The notes under the pieces are model-generated. The model was not told the DNA's origin. It ran no database searches and worked only from the letters and a program-made list of their open reading frames with translations. Positions 21,050 to 29,175 of a DNA stretch of 64,000 bases are shown one piece after another. The DNA is taken from positions 558,001 through 622,000 of the forward strand of contig CAWARK010000014.1 of NCBI GenBank assembly GCA_963784415.1, read 5' to 3'. This DNA is from UBA7672 sp963784415 (lineage in GTDB: Bacteria; Pseudomonadota; Alphaproteobacteria; Caulobacterales; Hyphomonadaceae). A program made the position numbers and the translations under genes. Numbering within the stretch: the first letter of the stretch is position 1; every line of letters begins with the position of its first letter.

Positions 21050-21811
21050 CTAGCGCGACTGGACGTCGGCGTTTGTCGCAGACGCGATATGCGTCGGCGC
21101 GATGAATCCGGGGAAAGCCTCTTCCGCGGTCATCGTATCGGGCAGGACATAGAAAATGCCGCCTTTCTTGAACACGACGCTGACGACCTTCTTGTAGAAG
21201 GTCGACGAGACGTTGATGCAGCCGTGCGTGATGCGATTGTCGTCGGGCTTCGGTGAGGCTAGGCGCTCCTTGCGCTTTTCCTTCTTGCTGGCGGACGTCG
21301 CCGGCATGGGGTGGATCGAAACCGACGTTGCGTAGTCGACCCAGAGTACGCGCTCTCCGCCAACAGCGGGACCGTAGCCGGCGAGGAAACGACCGGCGGG
21401 CGTGGTGCGGTCCGCCTTCGGAATGTCCTTCAGTTCACGATCGCCGACGCCGGGCGCCGATTCATCGCCGATAGCAGAGCCGGTCAGGATGGGGGCCATG
21501 CCCTTCACCTTGCCGTGGACGTCGAAGATCACGATCTGGGCGGCAGCCTTGTCGATGACGGCAAAGGGCAGGCCGCGATTGTTCGCCGTTGCGATTACCC
21601 AGCCGGCGAGGTCAGTCAGCATGAATGAAACCGGCTGACCGGGCGCCACTTCATCAGGCGCCGGTTCGGCGGGCTTCTCGGGAGCCTTCGCCGGGGTTTT
21701 CGTGGTCGTTTTCTTGGGCGCGGGAACGGCGGCGGCGGTGGCGGCAGGGGAGCTTTGCGCCACAGCAGAGGGCGCGGCGACGCCAGCCCAGGCGATCGCC
21801 AGGGAGAGCAT
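21050..21811 (-). CDS. Periplasmic L,D-transpeptidase-like (YkuD) protein
   Basis: About 253 aa. It has a hydrophobic N-terminus ending near AVAQ, then a Pro/Ala/Lys linker typical of wall-spanning proteins. The C-terminal YkuD domain has the active-site motif ITHGCINVS at about residue 190 (Cys nucleophile, upstream His in SIHPMPA). Such enzymes cross-link peptidoglycan or attach proteins to it. The start is unsure: ATG 21811 leaves a signal sequence without basic residues, and the frame stays open upstream with several Arg/Lys codons. It ends six bases from the P-II gene, tail to tail. Confidence 0.85.
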   Translation of the reverse strand: MLSLAIAWAGVAAPSAVAQSSPAATAAAVPAPKKTTTKTPAKAPEKPAEPAPDEVAPGQPVSFMLTDLAGWVIATANNRGLPFAVIDKAAAQIVIFDVHGKVKGMAPILTGSAIGDESAPGVGDRELKDIPKADRTTPAGRFLAGYGPAVGGERVLWVDYATSVSIHPMPATSASKKEKRKERLASPKPDDNRITHGCINVSSTFYKKVVSVVFKKGGIFYVLPDTMTAEEAFPGFIAPTHIASATNADVQSR

Positions 21812-21870
21812 CAAGGGCCTCAGCGCTGTTTTTCCCGCCGTACGAATTAGACACGCTCCGTCTTTGGAAC

Positions 21871-21899
21871 GGCCGGGCTTCCTTTGGAGAAGCCCGGCC
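21871..21899 (-). terminator. Hairpin downstream of the lipoprotein gene
   Basis: Perfect 10-bp stem (GGCCGGGCTT / AAGCCCGGCC) with a 9-base loop, 38 bases after the stop of the minus-strand lipoprotein gene. A likely intrinsic terminator, though the following T-run is weak. Confidence 0.55.
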
Positions 21900-21936
21900 C
21901 ACCAGAATTAGTTCTGAGCCTCGAGTGACCTGAGGG

Positions 21937-22269
21937 TCAACCCCGGGGCTTCTTCGCAGGCGCTTTTTCCAGCGCATCGACGCGGCCGGTCAGCTGGTCG
22001 AGGCGTTGATTGGCGGTGCGGGCGTCCGTAGCGGCGGACTGAGCAGTCGTGTTGGCGGCGCTGGCGCTGGACGCGGCGGCGGCGGTGGCGGATGCGGCGC
22101 TCTGCGATGCGCTCGTGACGCGGGCGTCGAGCTGATCGATGCGGCTGTTCGTGGCGGCGAATTTCTCATCGACATACTGGTTGGTAGCGCAGGCCGTGAC
22201 GCTGACAGCGCCGAGTGCGATCACAACAGCAACACGTGCCGTTGCGGCGGATTTTTTCAGGAAAGACAT
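21937..22269 (-). CDS. Small Ala-rich coiled-coil lipoprotein (Lpp-like)
   Basis: A 110-aa lipoprotein. The signal peptide ends in the lipobox VTAC. The mature part has NQYVDEKFAATNSRIDQLD followed by a long Ala/Ser-rich heptad region (about 50-95) and a second coil RLDQLTGRVDALE, ending in a basic KKPRG tail. This layout resembles Lpp/alanine-zipper outer-membrane lipoproteins, which form trimers and may link the outer membrane to the wall. The neighbouring L,D-transpeptidase-like gene is suggestive, since such enzymes attach Lpp in E. coli. The attachment role here is inference. Confidence 0.75.
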   Translation of the reverse strand: MSFLKKSAATARVAVVIALGAVSVTACATNQYVDEKFAATNSRIDQLDARVTSASQSAASATAAAASSASAANTTAQSAATDARTANQRLDQLTGRVDALEKAPAKKPRG

Positions 22270-22367
22270 ATTCGGGATCCTCTTTGATGCATTGGTCCGA
22301 CACCCCTGCGGGATGACGTTACGACTTGCTGTGCGACTTCCTGGAGTACGTCCTCCATGCCATGCGT

Positions 22368-22385
22368 CTGCACGCAGGCGTGCAG
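22368..22385. repeat. Perfect 18-bp inverted repeat
   Basis: CTGCACGC-AG-GCGTGCAG in the 249-bp gap between the membrane-protein stop (22519) and the lipoprotein start (22269). It may be an operator for the lipoprotein gene or a short hairpin terminator. There is no other feature in this gap. Confidence 0.35.
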
Positions 22386-22518
22386 GCAGAATGGGCTGAT
22401 GCGTAACGCCAGCGGAAAGATGTTGTTCCGCGTGCGGACGATATTTTTTGCACGTTTCTGCGCGGATTGGGCGTTACCATCCGTTCACGTGCAAACTCGT
22501 GTGGCGGTTGAATAGCGC

Positions 22519-22992
22519 CTACAGGTGGCGTGGTCTTTTCTTGCGCTCTTGCGGCAAAATTCGATCGTGAGGGCCGGGCGGCTTGTCGCGATTCACGAGC
22601 GTGACGAGTGCGCGCCACAACAGCCATAGCGGAAGAACGAGGATGGCGCCGAGCAGCAGCGGCATGGCGGCGAGTTGTGCTGACCACGTCGCGATCTTGA
22701 TGATGCCATCGAGTATCTGTCCCGTGCCGACGCCGACTGTGAAGCCCGGTGCGAAGGGATTGAAGCCGCCCGCCTGGAAGATTGCGCCGACGATCACGCA
22801 GACGATGACGAGGCGCGTCCAGCCCTTCCAGCCGACATTGAACATGCGGCCGGAGAAGGACACTGGCCGACGGTGAAGGCTGGGATGATCGTCGCTGGAA
22901 TCCCAGAAGCGGTCGTCACCGGTAGACGGTTCGAAGTTCACTTCCGTGACTTTTGCAGGGACTTGCGGGTCGTCCTGCCGGGGCTGTGCCAT
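22519..22992 (-). CDS. Membrane protein of unknown function (DUF6460-like)
   Basis: A 157-aa protein. The first 50 residues are polar and acidic (DDRFWDSSDDHPSLHRR). Two or three hydrophobic segments follow: WTRLVIVCVIVGAIFQAGGF, a middle ILDGIIKIATW region and LLLGAILVLPLWLLWRALV, then a basic tail (ERKKRPRHL). The arrangement recalls alphaproteobacterial DUF6460 proteins, but I am not certain of that family. It lies 47 bases from the MscS-like gene on the same strand and may be in the same transcript. No function can be given. Confidence 0.65.
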   Translation of the reverse strand: MAQPRQDDPQVPAKVTEVNFEPSTGDDRFWDSSDDHPSLHRRPVSFSGRMFNVGWKGWTRLVIVCVIVGAIFQAGGFNPFAPGFTVGVGTGQILDGIIKIATWSAQLAAMPLLLGAILVLPLWLLWRALVTLVNRDKPPGPHDRILPQERKKRPRHL

Positions 22993-23039
22993 CGTCGGTC
23001 CGTAGCTCCGCGCCGCGTCATGCGGGCACGCAAACGCTA

Positions 23040-24209
23040 TCAGTCTGTCGGCTCAAGTCCACGGGGCGCACTGAATTCTTCCAGCTGTTCCTGCAGTTGC
23101 GGCGGCCTGCGATCGATCGGGTGTTTGTCGACCTGGGTCTGGTGCGGATACGGAATCGTGATGCCGTTGCGATCGAAAGCGAGCTTCACGGAGCGGATCG
23201 CATCGCAACGCGCGTCCCACCAGTCGACGTTCGAAACCCACGCGCGGGCGCGGATATCGACGGACGACGTGGCGAGTTCGACCACCTTCACCCACACAGG
23301 CGGCTCGTCGCGGATGCGTTTGTCCTGCTTCAGCACGTCGGTGATCAGGCGGATCGCCTTGTCGAGGTCGTCGTCATAGTCGATCGAGAAAAGCAGGTCG
23401 AGGCGGCGCAGGCTGCGCACCGAACTGTTGATGATGACATCGCCCCACGCCTTGTCGTTGGTGATCACGACTTCGCGGTTGTCGATGGTGTTGAGCACGG
23501 TGGTGAAGGGCGTGATGTCGGCGACGGCGCCGTCCTGTCCGGCGATGCGCACGGCGTCGCCGATGCGATAGGGGCGGAAGACGGCGATCAGCACGCCGGC
23601 GGCGACCGCCTTCAGCGTGTCCTGCAGGGCCAGCGCGATGGCGAGGCCGGCGGCGCCGATGATGGCGAGGAGCGAGGCGGTGTCGAAGCCGAATTGCTGG
23701 AGGGCTGCGACGGCGCCGATCGCGAAGGCGCCGAAGCGGAGAAGGGCGCTGAGGAAATTGAACAGCGTCTCGCTGCCTGAATTGGCCTTGCCGAGCTTGC
23801 GGCCGAAATTGCGGACGCGCGAGCCGAGCCATGAGCCGAGGAACCAGACCGCGACGAGAATGGCGATGCCCTTCAGGGCGGCGATGCCGAGGATCTGTGC
23901 CTGTTCGAGCGGGAAGCCGAAGAGGAGGTTGGCGACAAGGGTTGCCGACACGAGCAGGAAGGCGGCTCGGATCAGTGCGCCGAGAATGTCGACGACGATA
24001 TGATCGGCGGTGCGTTCCTGCCCGTCCTGCAGCTTGCGGTGGCGGAGGCCGGAGAGTTGTCCGGCGGTGAAGCGCAGGGCGGCGGAGACGATCAGGCCGA
24101 GCAGATAGGCGCCGAGCAGCGCGATGGCCGACCACATCCATTTCTGCGTCGGCCCGTGGAAATCCATGGCCCAAGTCTGGAACTGGCTGAACTGTTGCTG
24201 GAATTCCAT
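23040..24209 (-). CDS. Mechanosensitive channel, MscS family
   Basis: A 389-aa inner-membrane protein. Several membrane segments lie in residues 20-190 (WSAIALLGAYLLGLIVSAAL, FLLVSATLVANLLFGF, ALKGIAILVAVWFLGSWLG). The pore-lining helix region is ASLLAIIGAAGLAIALALQ at about 195, followed by the conserved PYRIGDAVRI and TVLNTIDNREVVITNDK of the MscS beta domain. Family role: release of solutes on hypo-osmotic shock. The C-terminal domain ends with a short Glu-rich tail. Confident at family level. Confidence 0.93.
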   Translation of the reverse strand: MEFQQQFSQFQTWAMDFHGPTQKWMWSAIALLGAYLLGLIVSAALRFTAGQLSGLRHRKLQDGQERTADHIVVDILGALIRAAFLLVSATLVANLLFGFPLEQAQILGIAALKGIAILVAVWFLGSWLGSRVRNFGRKLGKANSGSETLFNFLSALLRFGAFAIGAVAALQQFGFDTASLLAIIGAAGLAIALALQDTLKAVAAGVLIAVFRPYRIGDAVRIAGQDGAVADITPFTTVLNTIDNREVVITNDKAWGDVIINSSVRSLRRLDLLFSIDYDDDLDKAIRLITDVLKQDKRIRDEPPVWVKVVELATSSVDIRARAWVSNVDWWDARCDAIRSVKLAFDRNGITIPYPHQTQVDKHPIDRRPPQLQEQLEEFSAPRGLEPTD

Positions 24210-24292
24210 AGGTGACTCGGCCTGCTGGTGTGTCTGCCTGCTGACCTAATGCGGAATCGCGGATGACCCAAGTTGTTTGGGGTAGGGGCGGT

Positions 24293-24754
24293 TCAGGTGG
24301 TCTTCTTGTAGCAGCCCCACTGGCGCTGCATCTTGAGGCTCCAGGCGAGTGCGGTGGCGAAGACTTGCGCCTTGGGGTCGAGGATGCCGTCTGCCTTGTA
24401 GGTGTTCCACGGGCCGTTCCAGGTGAGCGGGCTGTACTGGAACAGGCCCTTGTACGGGCCGACCGGATTGATGACGGAGGCGCGGCCGCCGGACTCGCAC
24501 ATCATCACGGCGTACATGCGGTCGGCGGTCTCCGAGTAGGGATACTTCGTGCGGGCTTCGCTGATCCACGTGCGGTATTGTTTCAGCGTTGCGGCGTCAG
24601 GCGATGCGTTGGGCTTGGCTGATGTCGCCGGCTTTGCAGCGGGTGCTGGCGTGGCAGCGGGAGCGACGGGCTTTGATGCGCAGGCGGACAGCGCGAGTGC
24701 GAGGCCTGCGATCAGCGCAACAAGGCGATAGGTTCGGCGCGTTTCATGAACCAC
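24293..24754 (-). CDS. Lipoprotein with transglycosylase-like domain
   Basis: About 153 aa from GTG 24754, which is preceded by GGGGA at good spacing. It starts with a lipoprotein signal ending LALALSAC, then an Ala/Pro-rich linker. The C-terminal domain carries MMCESGGRASVIN and YKGLFQYSPLTWNGPW, the E-S-G-G and GLFQ pattern of Slt/Rpf-type lysozyme-like enzymes, with Glu in CESGG as the likely catalytic acid. It would cut or remodel peptidoglycan from the membrane. A longer frame to 24823 exists but would bury the signal peptide. Confidence 0.75.
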   Translation of the reverse strand: MVHETRRTYRLVALIAGLALALSACASKPVAPAATPAPAAKPATSAKPNASPDAATLKQYRTWISEARTKYPYSETADRMYAVMMCESGGRASVINPVGPYKGLFQYSPLTWNGPWNTYKADGILDPKAQVFATALAWSLKMQRQWGCYKKTT

Positions 24755-24829
24755 GATACGTCCCCACGGCTTCCGCCTGTTCTGGCGGACGGTATCATGG
24801 CGCGGCGCGGGCACAATGATCATACGGGG

Positions 24830-26452
24830 CTAGCTGCTCAGCAGCGCTTCCAGCGTTTCGATGCGGTCGGCTTCGCGCGCGGGTTTGTCCCAGCGGATGC
24901 GATGGATGCGGGGGAAGCGCATGGCGACGCCGGAGCGGTGGCGGGCGGAGCGTTGCAGGCCTTCGAAGGCGATTTCGAGGACGAGACCTTCATCCTGATT
25001 GGCGGTGACGGAGCGGACAGGACCGAAGCGGTCGCGCGTGTTGTCGCGGACATACTTGTCGAGCAGGTCGAGTTCTTCGTCGGTGAAACCGAAATAGGCT
25101 TTGCCGACGGGCGTGAGTTCTTCGCCGTCTTCGGTCGTGCGCCAGACGCCGAAGCCGAAATCGGAATAGAGGCCCGAGCGTTTGCCGTGGCCGCGCTGGG
25201 CGTACATCAGCACGGCGTCGACCGTGTAGGGATCGCGCTTCCACTTGTACCACTGACCGGCGGGGCGGCCGGCGACGTAGGGCGCATCCCAGCGCTTCAG
25301 CATCAGGCCTTCGATCTCGCGCGTGGGCGGGTTGGTGCGGAGGTCCTGCAGGGCGGCAGCGTCGGCGAAGGCCAGCATGGGCGAGAGGTCGATGCGCGGA
25401 TTGTCGAGCGTGACGACGAAGCGTTCGAGGCGTTTGCGGCGCTGGGCGAAGGGCAGGGGGCGGAGGTCTTCGCCGTTTTCGTTCAGCAGGTCGTAGGCGC
25501 GCAGCATGGCGGGGCGTTGGGCGATCTGCTTCGGCGAGACGGTCTTGCGGTTGAGGCGTTGCTGCAGCTCGTTGAACGAGGCGACGCCGCCGTCGGGCGA
25601 GCGGATCAGGAGTTCGCCGTCGAGCGTGGCGTTGAAGTCCGCGCCTGCGAGCAGGTCGGGGAAGGCGTTGGAGATGTCGTCGCCATTGCGGGTGTAGAGG
25701 CGACGCACGCCCTGGTCGGCGGCGAGCTGGACGCGGACGCCATCCCATTTCCATTCGGCGGCGAAGTCTGTGGGCGAGATGCGGGAGGGATCGATGTCCT
25801 GCGCTTCCATGCGCTCGGTCTTGTCGAGCAGGGGGTGGGCCAGCATGGGCGGGCGGAAGGGGGCGAGGGCGGACTGGATCGGCTTTGGCGCGCGGCCTTC
25901 GAGCCAGGCGAAGAGGTCGAGATAGGGCGGCGTGAGGCCGTGCCAGAGTTCCTCGATCTCGGAGACATCGACCTTTCCGAAGTCCGCGAGCGCTTGCCGG
26001 GCGAGGCGCGCGGAGACGCCGATGCGGAGGCCGCCAGTGACGAGCTTCAGAAGCGACCAGCGGCCGGAGGCGTCGAGCGCGTCGAGCCAGCCTTCGACGA
26101 GGATGAGGCCCTGCGCCTTGGTGGACTGCATCAGCGTCTCGACGATTTCGTCGAGCGCGGGCGCGCGGTTGGCGCCGGGGCGCTGGGGCCAGATCAGCGA
26201 GATCGTCTCGGCGAGGTCGCCGACATAATCGTAGGACAGGTTGAACAGGATCGGGTCGACGCGGCCCGCGACTAGCTCGCGGATGGCGGCGGGTTTGACG
26301 GACGGGATGTTGAGATCGCCGGTGATGGCCGCGATGGCCCAGCCGCGCGACGGATCGGGCGTGTGGCGCAGATAGTCGATGATCAGCTGGAGCTTCGCAT
26401 TGCGCGACGGCGTGAGCACCAGCCGTTCGAGAAGCGCGGCGAAGGACTGCAT
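24830..26452 (-). CDS. ATP-dependent DNA ligase of the ligase-associated repair set
   Basis: A 540-aa ATP-dependent DNA ligase. The adenylation lysine lies in EWKWDGVRV (KxDG) at about residue 234. Further ligase motifs are LYTRNGDDIS, LDGELLI, EGLMLKR and the OB-fold KWKRDPYTVDAVL. The N-terminal helical domain starts MQSFAALLERLVLTPS. It belongs to the bacterial ligase class usually encoded with an MBL-fold exonuclease, an Lhr-like helicase and PdeM. All three partners are in this window, but not adjacent. Likely role: sealing breaks in a DNA damage response. Confidence 0.93.
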   Translation of the reverse strand: MQSFAALLERLVLTPSRNAKLQLIIDYLRHTPDPSRGWAIAAITGDLNIPSVKPAAIRELVAGRVDPILFNLSYDYVGDLAETISLIWPQRPGANRAPALDEIVETLMQSTKAQGLILVEGWLDALDASGRWSLLKLVTGGLRIGVSARLARQALADFGKVDVSEIEELWHGLTPPYLDLFAWLEGRAPKPIQSALAPFRPPMLAHPLLDKTERMEAQDIDPSRISPTDFAAEWKWDGVRVQLAADQGVRRLYTRNGDDISNAFPDLLAGADFNATLDGELLIRSPDGGVASFNELQQRLNRKTVSPKQIAQRPAMLRAYDLLNENGEDLRPLPFAQRRKRLERFVVTLDNPRIDLSPMLAFADAAALQDLRTNPPTREIEGLMLKRWDAPYVAGRPAGQWYKWKRDPYTVDAVLMYAQRGHGKRSGLYSDFGFGVWRTTEDGEELTPVGKAYFGFTDEELDLLDKYVRDNTRDRFGPVRSVTANQDEGLVLEIAFEGLQRSARHRSGVAMRFPRIHRIRWDKPAREADRIETLEALLSS

Positions 26453-26479
26453 GGGGGAGATATAGGTGCGGGCGGGGCG

Positions 26480-27061
26480 CTAGGGTACCGGCTCTGGAAC
26501 AGGTTCTGGTAGAGGTTGCGCGGCGTCGAAGGGCGCGCCTGCGAATCCGCCTGATTTCATCAGGTCGATGACGTAGCAGTGGACGCCAGCCGGATGGCCC
26601 TCGCTGAGTGCGGGGTAGACGTCGCCGAAAGGCGAATAAACCTGCCCGCCGTCATTCTGGATTTGGGCGGCATGGTAATTCGCGCAGACCTTGATCTGGG
26701 TCGGGCCGGTTTCCTGATAGGTTATGTCGCCGGGCGTCGCGGGGGCATCTCCCGCGCCAACTGTCAGTTGCATCCCGCTGCTGGCGCCGCAGAAGGCTGG
26801 CGGCATGCCAGGGATTGGAGCGCTGCGCGTCTGCGTTGCGGCTTTATAGTCGACAGGTGCTATGCCGGATGCGTCCAGCGCGCACTGCGCGACGCTGACG
26901 ACCTGTCCGACTTTCTGGGCGGTCATCTGGTCTAGTCGCTCGTCCCGCGCATGGCCGGGTCCGCCAACGATGATGAAGCCCGCGACGATCGCGACGACGG
27001 CAATGGCCGTCGCGGCGATGGCGAAGACAGGGCCGAGATCACGGCTTGCGGGCCTGGTCAT
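26480..27061 (-). CDS. Membrane-anchored protein of unknown function
   Basis: A 193-aa protein with one N-terminal membrane segment (VFAIAATAIAVVAIVAGFIIV), so most of it is probably periplasmic. There are five cysteines, including VAQCALD, PAFCGAS, KVCANYH and VHCYVID, which could form disulfides. The tail is a Pro/Glu repeat (PEPVPEPVP). The start overlaps the end of the DUF5671 gene by 23 bases, indicating a two-gene unit. I do not recognise a family. Confidence 0.65.
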   Translation of the reverse strand: MTRPASRDLGPVFAIAATAIAVVAIVAGFIIVGGPGHARDERLDQMTAQKVGQVVSVAQCALDASGIAPVDYKAATQTRSAPIPGMPPAFCGASSGMQLTVGAGDAPATPGDITYQETGPTQIKVCANYHAAQIQNDGGQVYSPFGDVYPALSEGHPAGVHCYVIDLMKSGGFAGAPFDAAQPLPEPVPEPVP

Positions 27062-27698
27062 GGGCGTCTCCCTGTTCGGCGTCGCGGATGAAGTAGAAGA
27101 ACACGCCGCCCGCGATGAGCGCGATGACGAGGAATTTGAGGATCGCGCGGATGGAAAGGTCGCCGGCGAGGAAGCCGTAGACGAGGCTGATGACGTCGCC
27201 GATCAGGGTGAAGGCAGCGATAATCAACGCAGCATAGGTCAGCCATTTGCGCACCGTGCTGCGCTGCATGGCGGTATTGGTGCGGCGCTGCTTGCGAATG
27301 TAGAGGGCGAGCCAACCGAACAGCGGTCCGCCGACGATGAGGCTGGCGATGGCCTGCCGGATCTGCGCGTCGCGGCTCATCAGCATGAAGCCGAACGGTT
27401 CCTCCAGCTCGTCCGGGATCGCGATATCGATCAGGCAGAACACCAGTGAGCCAAGATTCCACGCGACGATGCTGAGGAGGATGAACAGGACGAGGTAGAG
27501 AAAGGCTTCGCGCGCCGAGATGTAGGCGCGGGGTTTCGGGACCGCGAGGCCAAGATCGTTGGGCGCGTAAGTGTTCAGCGCCGCATCAACTTCCTTGGGG
27601 GTCCAGCCGGCGGAGGTCAGCGCTGCGCCGATGCGGTCGCGCGATTCGCCCCGGTTGAGAGCATCGCGAATGAAATGATCGAGTGTCTGGTTGGCCAT
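27039..27698 (-). CDS. DUF5671 membrane protein
   Basis: A 219-aa protein. Residues 1-40 form a small helical domain (LDHFIRDALNRGESRDRI, GWTPKEVDAAL) typical of the cytoplasmic head of this family. Then come four to five membrane helices: AFLYLVLFILLSIVAWNLGSL, ASLIVGGPLFGWLALYI, AALIIAAFTLIGDVI and FLVIALIAGGVFFYF. This architecture matches DUF5671. ATG 27698 is chosen for its AGGGGA ribosome site. Function unknown. It is coupled to the downstream Cys-containing anchored protein. Confidence 0.78.
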   Translation of the reverse strand: MANQTLDHFIRDALNRGESRDRIGAALTSAGWTPKEVDAALNTYAPNDLGLAVPKPRAYISAREAFLYLVLFILLSIVAWNLGSLVFCLIDIAIPDELEEPFGFMLMSRDAQIRQAIASLIVGGPLFGWLALYIRKQRRTNTAMQRSTVRKWLTYAALIIAAFTLIGDVISLVYGFLAGDLSIRAILKFLVIALIAGGVFFYFIRDAEQGDAHDQARKP

Positions 27699-27776
27699 TA
27701 CGTCCCCTGATCTCAAGGGAGGTTAAGCCGGTTTGTTGCGTTGGCAAATCGGTATTGTGACGCCCGAAGAGCGTGA

Positions 27777-27804
27777 AGCGCCCGCGCATTGCTGCACGGG
27801 CGCT
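27777..27804. terminator. Hairpin after the secreted-protein gene
   Basis: 8-bp inverted repeat AGCGCCCG / CGGGCGCT with a 12-base loop in the 148-bp gap downstream of the minus-strand gene ending at 27847. A plausible weak terminator. Confidence 0.4.
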
Positions 27805-27846
27805 CCGGTTCTTCTCCGTGGGGGAAGAAGACCGAGCTCCTCCAGG

Positions 27847-28821
27847 TTACGGCGCAGCCGGTTTGAAGCGGACAGCGGCCGGCACCGGGAAGGGGGCGCC
27901 GAGCACGGTCGAGCGACCGCGGACACGGTTCTGGGCCTGACACTTGTGCGTGCAGGCGGTCGGCGGCGGGGCGACCTCGGTCGCATCTTCACCGGTCACA
28001 TAACCGAGACGTCCGCCGCTGGAGACGTCATAGATCGCGCGTTGTCCGCAATGCTGGACAGAGGCGGTCGTGCCGTCGCGTTTCGCGATGGTGTTAGTGC
28101 AAGCCGGCTCGTTGACCCGTGTTGCAACCTGCGTCGAGTCACGTGACACGAACTTTGCCGACAGGTCGTTGCCGATGTTGACGCGAGCGGCCACCTGGAC
28201 AGTCGTGTCCTTGTAGGGAACGAAGTCGCCTTCACGTGCGCGGAAGTTCGGGTTGTCGTAGTAGAACACGCCCGGCCCGAGTGTGTGAACGATGCGGGTG
28301 ACAGTCTTGTCGGAGCGTTCGGGCTCCATCTGGAAGATGCCGCCGGCCGAGCAATCCTTGGCCTGAATTTTCATGCTGACGCCCGTGCCCACGCGGCTGA
28401 TGACGAGGTCGCCATCTTCCGTGCTGACACTGACGGCGCCCGTGAGCGTGCTGCCCTTGAGATCGGGCGTCTTGGACTGGAAGGCCACGGTGCGGCGACC
28501 GCCCGTGAGATCTTCCGGGCTCGCAACGCCGGTGAACGTGTAGTTCTCGACGCCGAACGTGGCGGAGACCACGTTGAACTCGATGTACTTGCCAAGAATC
28601 TGGAAGCTCGGCCCGATATTGCTTGCCGGGATCGTCGTGGCGGCGCCGGCAGGAACGTTGATGCCGTTCAGAAGGCCGGAGATGACGAAGCCACCTCCCG
28701 TGCACCCGTCAGATTTTGCGGCGTGAGCCGCAGGCGCAGCGAGCGCGATCATGGCCGCCATGCCCCCCAGGGCGGACAGTAGCTTCAGCTGCTTCGTCTT
28801 CGGTGGAGAGGTCTTGAGCAT
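27847..28821 (-). CDS. Secreted protein of unknown function
   Basis: A 324-aa protein from ATG 28821. The signal peptide ends AAPAAHA. The mature protein is rich in short beta segments and has about seven cysteines, including SDGCTGGGF, AKDCSAGG, EPACTNT, VQHCGQ and the C-terminal TACTHKCQ. The middle repeats GPSFQILGKYIEFNV and VARVNIG-like strands, suggesting a beta-sandwich. The composition suits a surface or extracellular protein. The region upstream (28822-29079) is AT-richer than its surroundings and probably contains the promoter. No family recognised. Confidence 0.7.
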   Translation of the reverse strand: MLKTSPPKTKQLKLLSALGGMAAMIALAAPAAHAAKSDGCTGGGFVISGLLNGINVPAGAATTIPASNIGPSFQILGKYIEFNVVSATFGVENYTFTGVASPEDLTGGRRTVAFQSKTPDLKGSTLTGAVSVSTEDGDLVISRVGTGVSMKIQAKDCSAGGIFQMEPERSDKTVTRIVHTLGPGVFYYDNPNFRAREGDFVPYKDTTVQVAARVNIGNDLSAKFVSRDSTQVATRVNEPACTNTIAKRDGTTASVQHCGQRAIYDVSSGGRLGYVTGEDATEVAPPPTACTHKCQAQNRVRGRSTVLGAPFPVPAAVRFKPAAP

Positions 28822-29175
28822 AACTGGAATCCAATCTCGGGTTGAAAGATACTTCCAGAAGCGCCCCCCGAGGGCTTGGCCCTGCATCTGATAGGAATGA
28901 GATGCACCGTGTACGGATGAAGGAAAGGATGCAGCTGCACGAAATTTGCGATCTTATTTGTAACGGAGCGTGCGAGAATAAAATGCGAAGTCCGTTTTTG
29001 GTCGCATTGCTTACGACAGACTGTCGGCCGGCAGGTTGACGTGCCTCGCAATGCGCAGACCTGCATTTGGTTCCACGTCAAAACAAAAGAGGCGGCGAGA
29101 ATAATTCGCCGCCTCCCGTCGTTGTTGAACTGACCGAAAACTGCGCGTGTTACGCGCCGCGAAGTGTAATGCGCG
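28822..29175. other. Non-coding gap, locally AT-rich
   Basis: A 354-bp stretch between the secreted-protein start and the esterase stop. It contains one clear terminator (annotated at 29080-29115) and an AT-richer block at about 28900-29000 that may hold a promoter for the minus-strand gene at 28821. I see no convincing ORF or RNA gene. Confidence 0.5.
29080..29115 (-). terminator. Rho-independent terminator of the esterase gene
   Basis: Perfect 10-bp stem (GAGGCGGCGA / TCGCCGCCTC) with a 7-base loop. Read on the minus strand it is followed by TTTTGTTTT. It lies about 60 bases after the esterase stop at 29176. This is the most convincing intrinsic terminator in the window. Confidence 0.85.

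Noticed and set aside
24746..26275. 509-aa plus-strand frame opposite the ligase
   Set aside because: Antisense of a clear ligase; Gly/Ala/Val-rich shadow without motifs.
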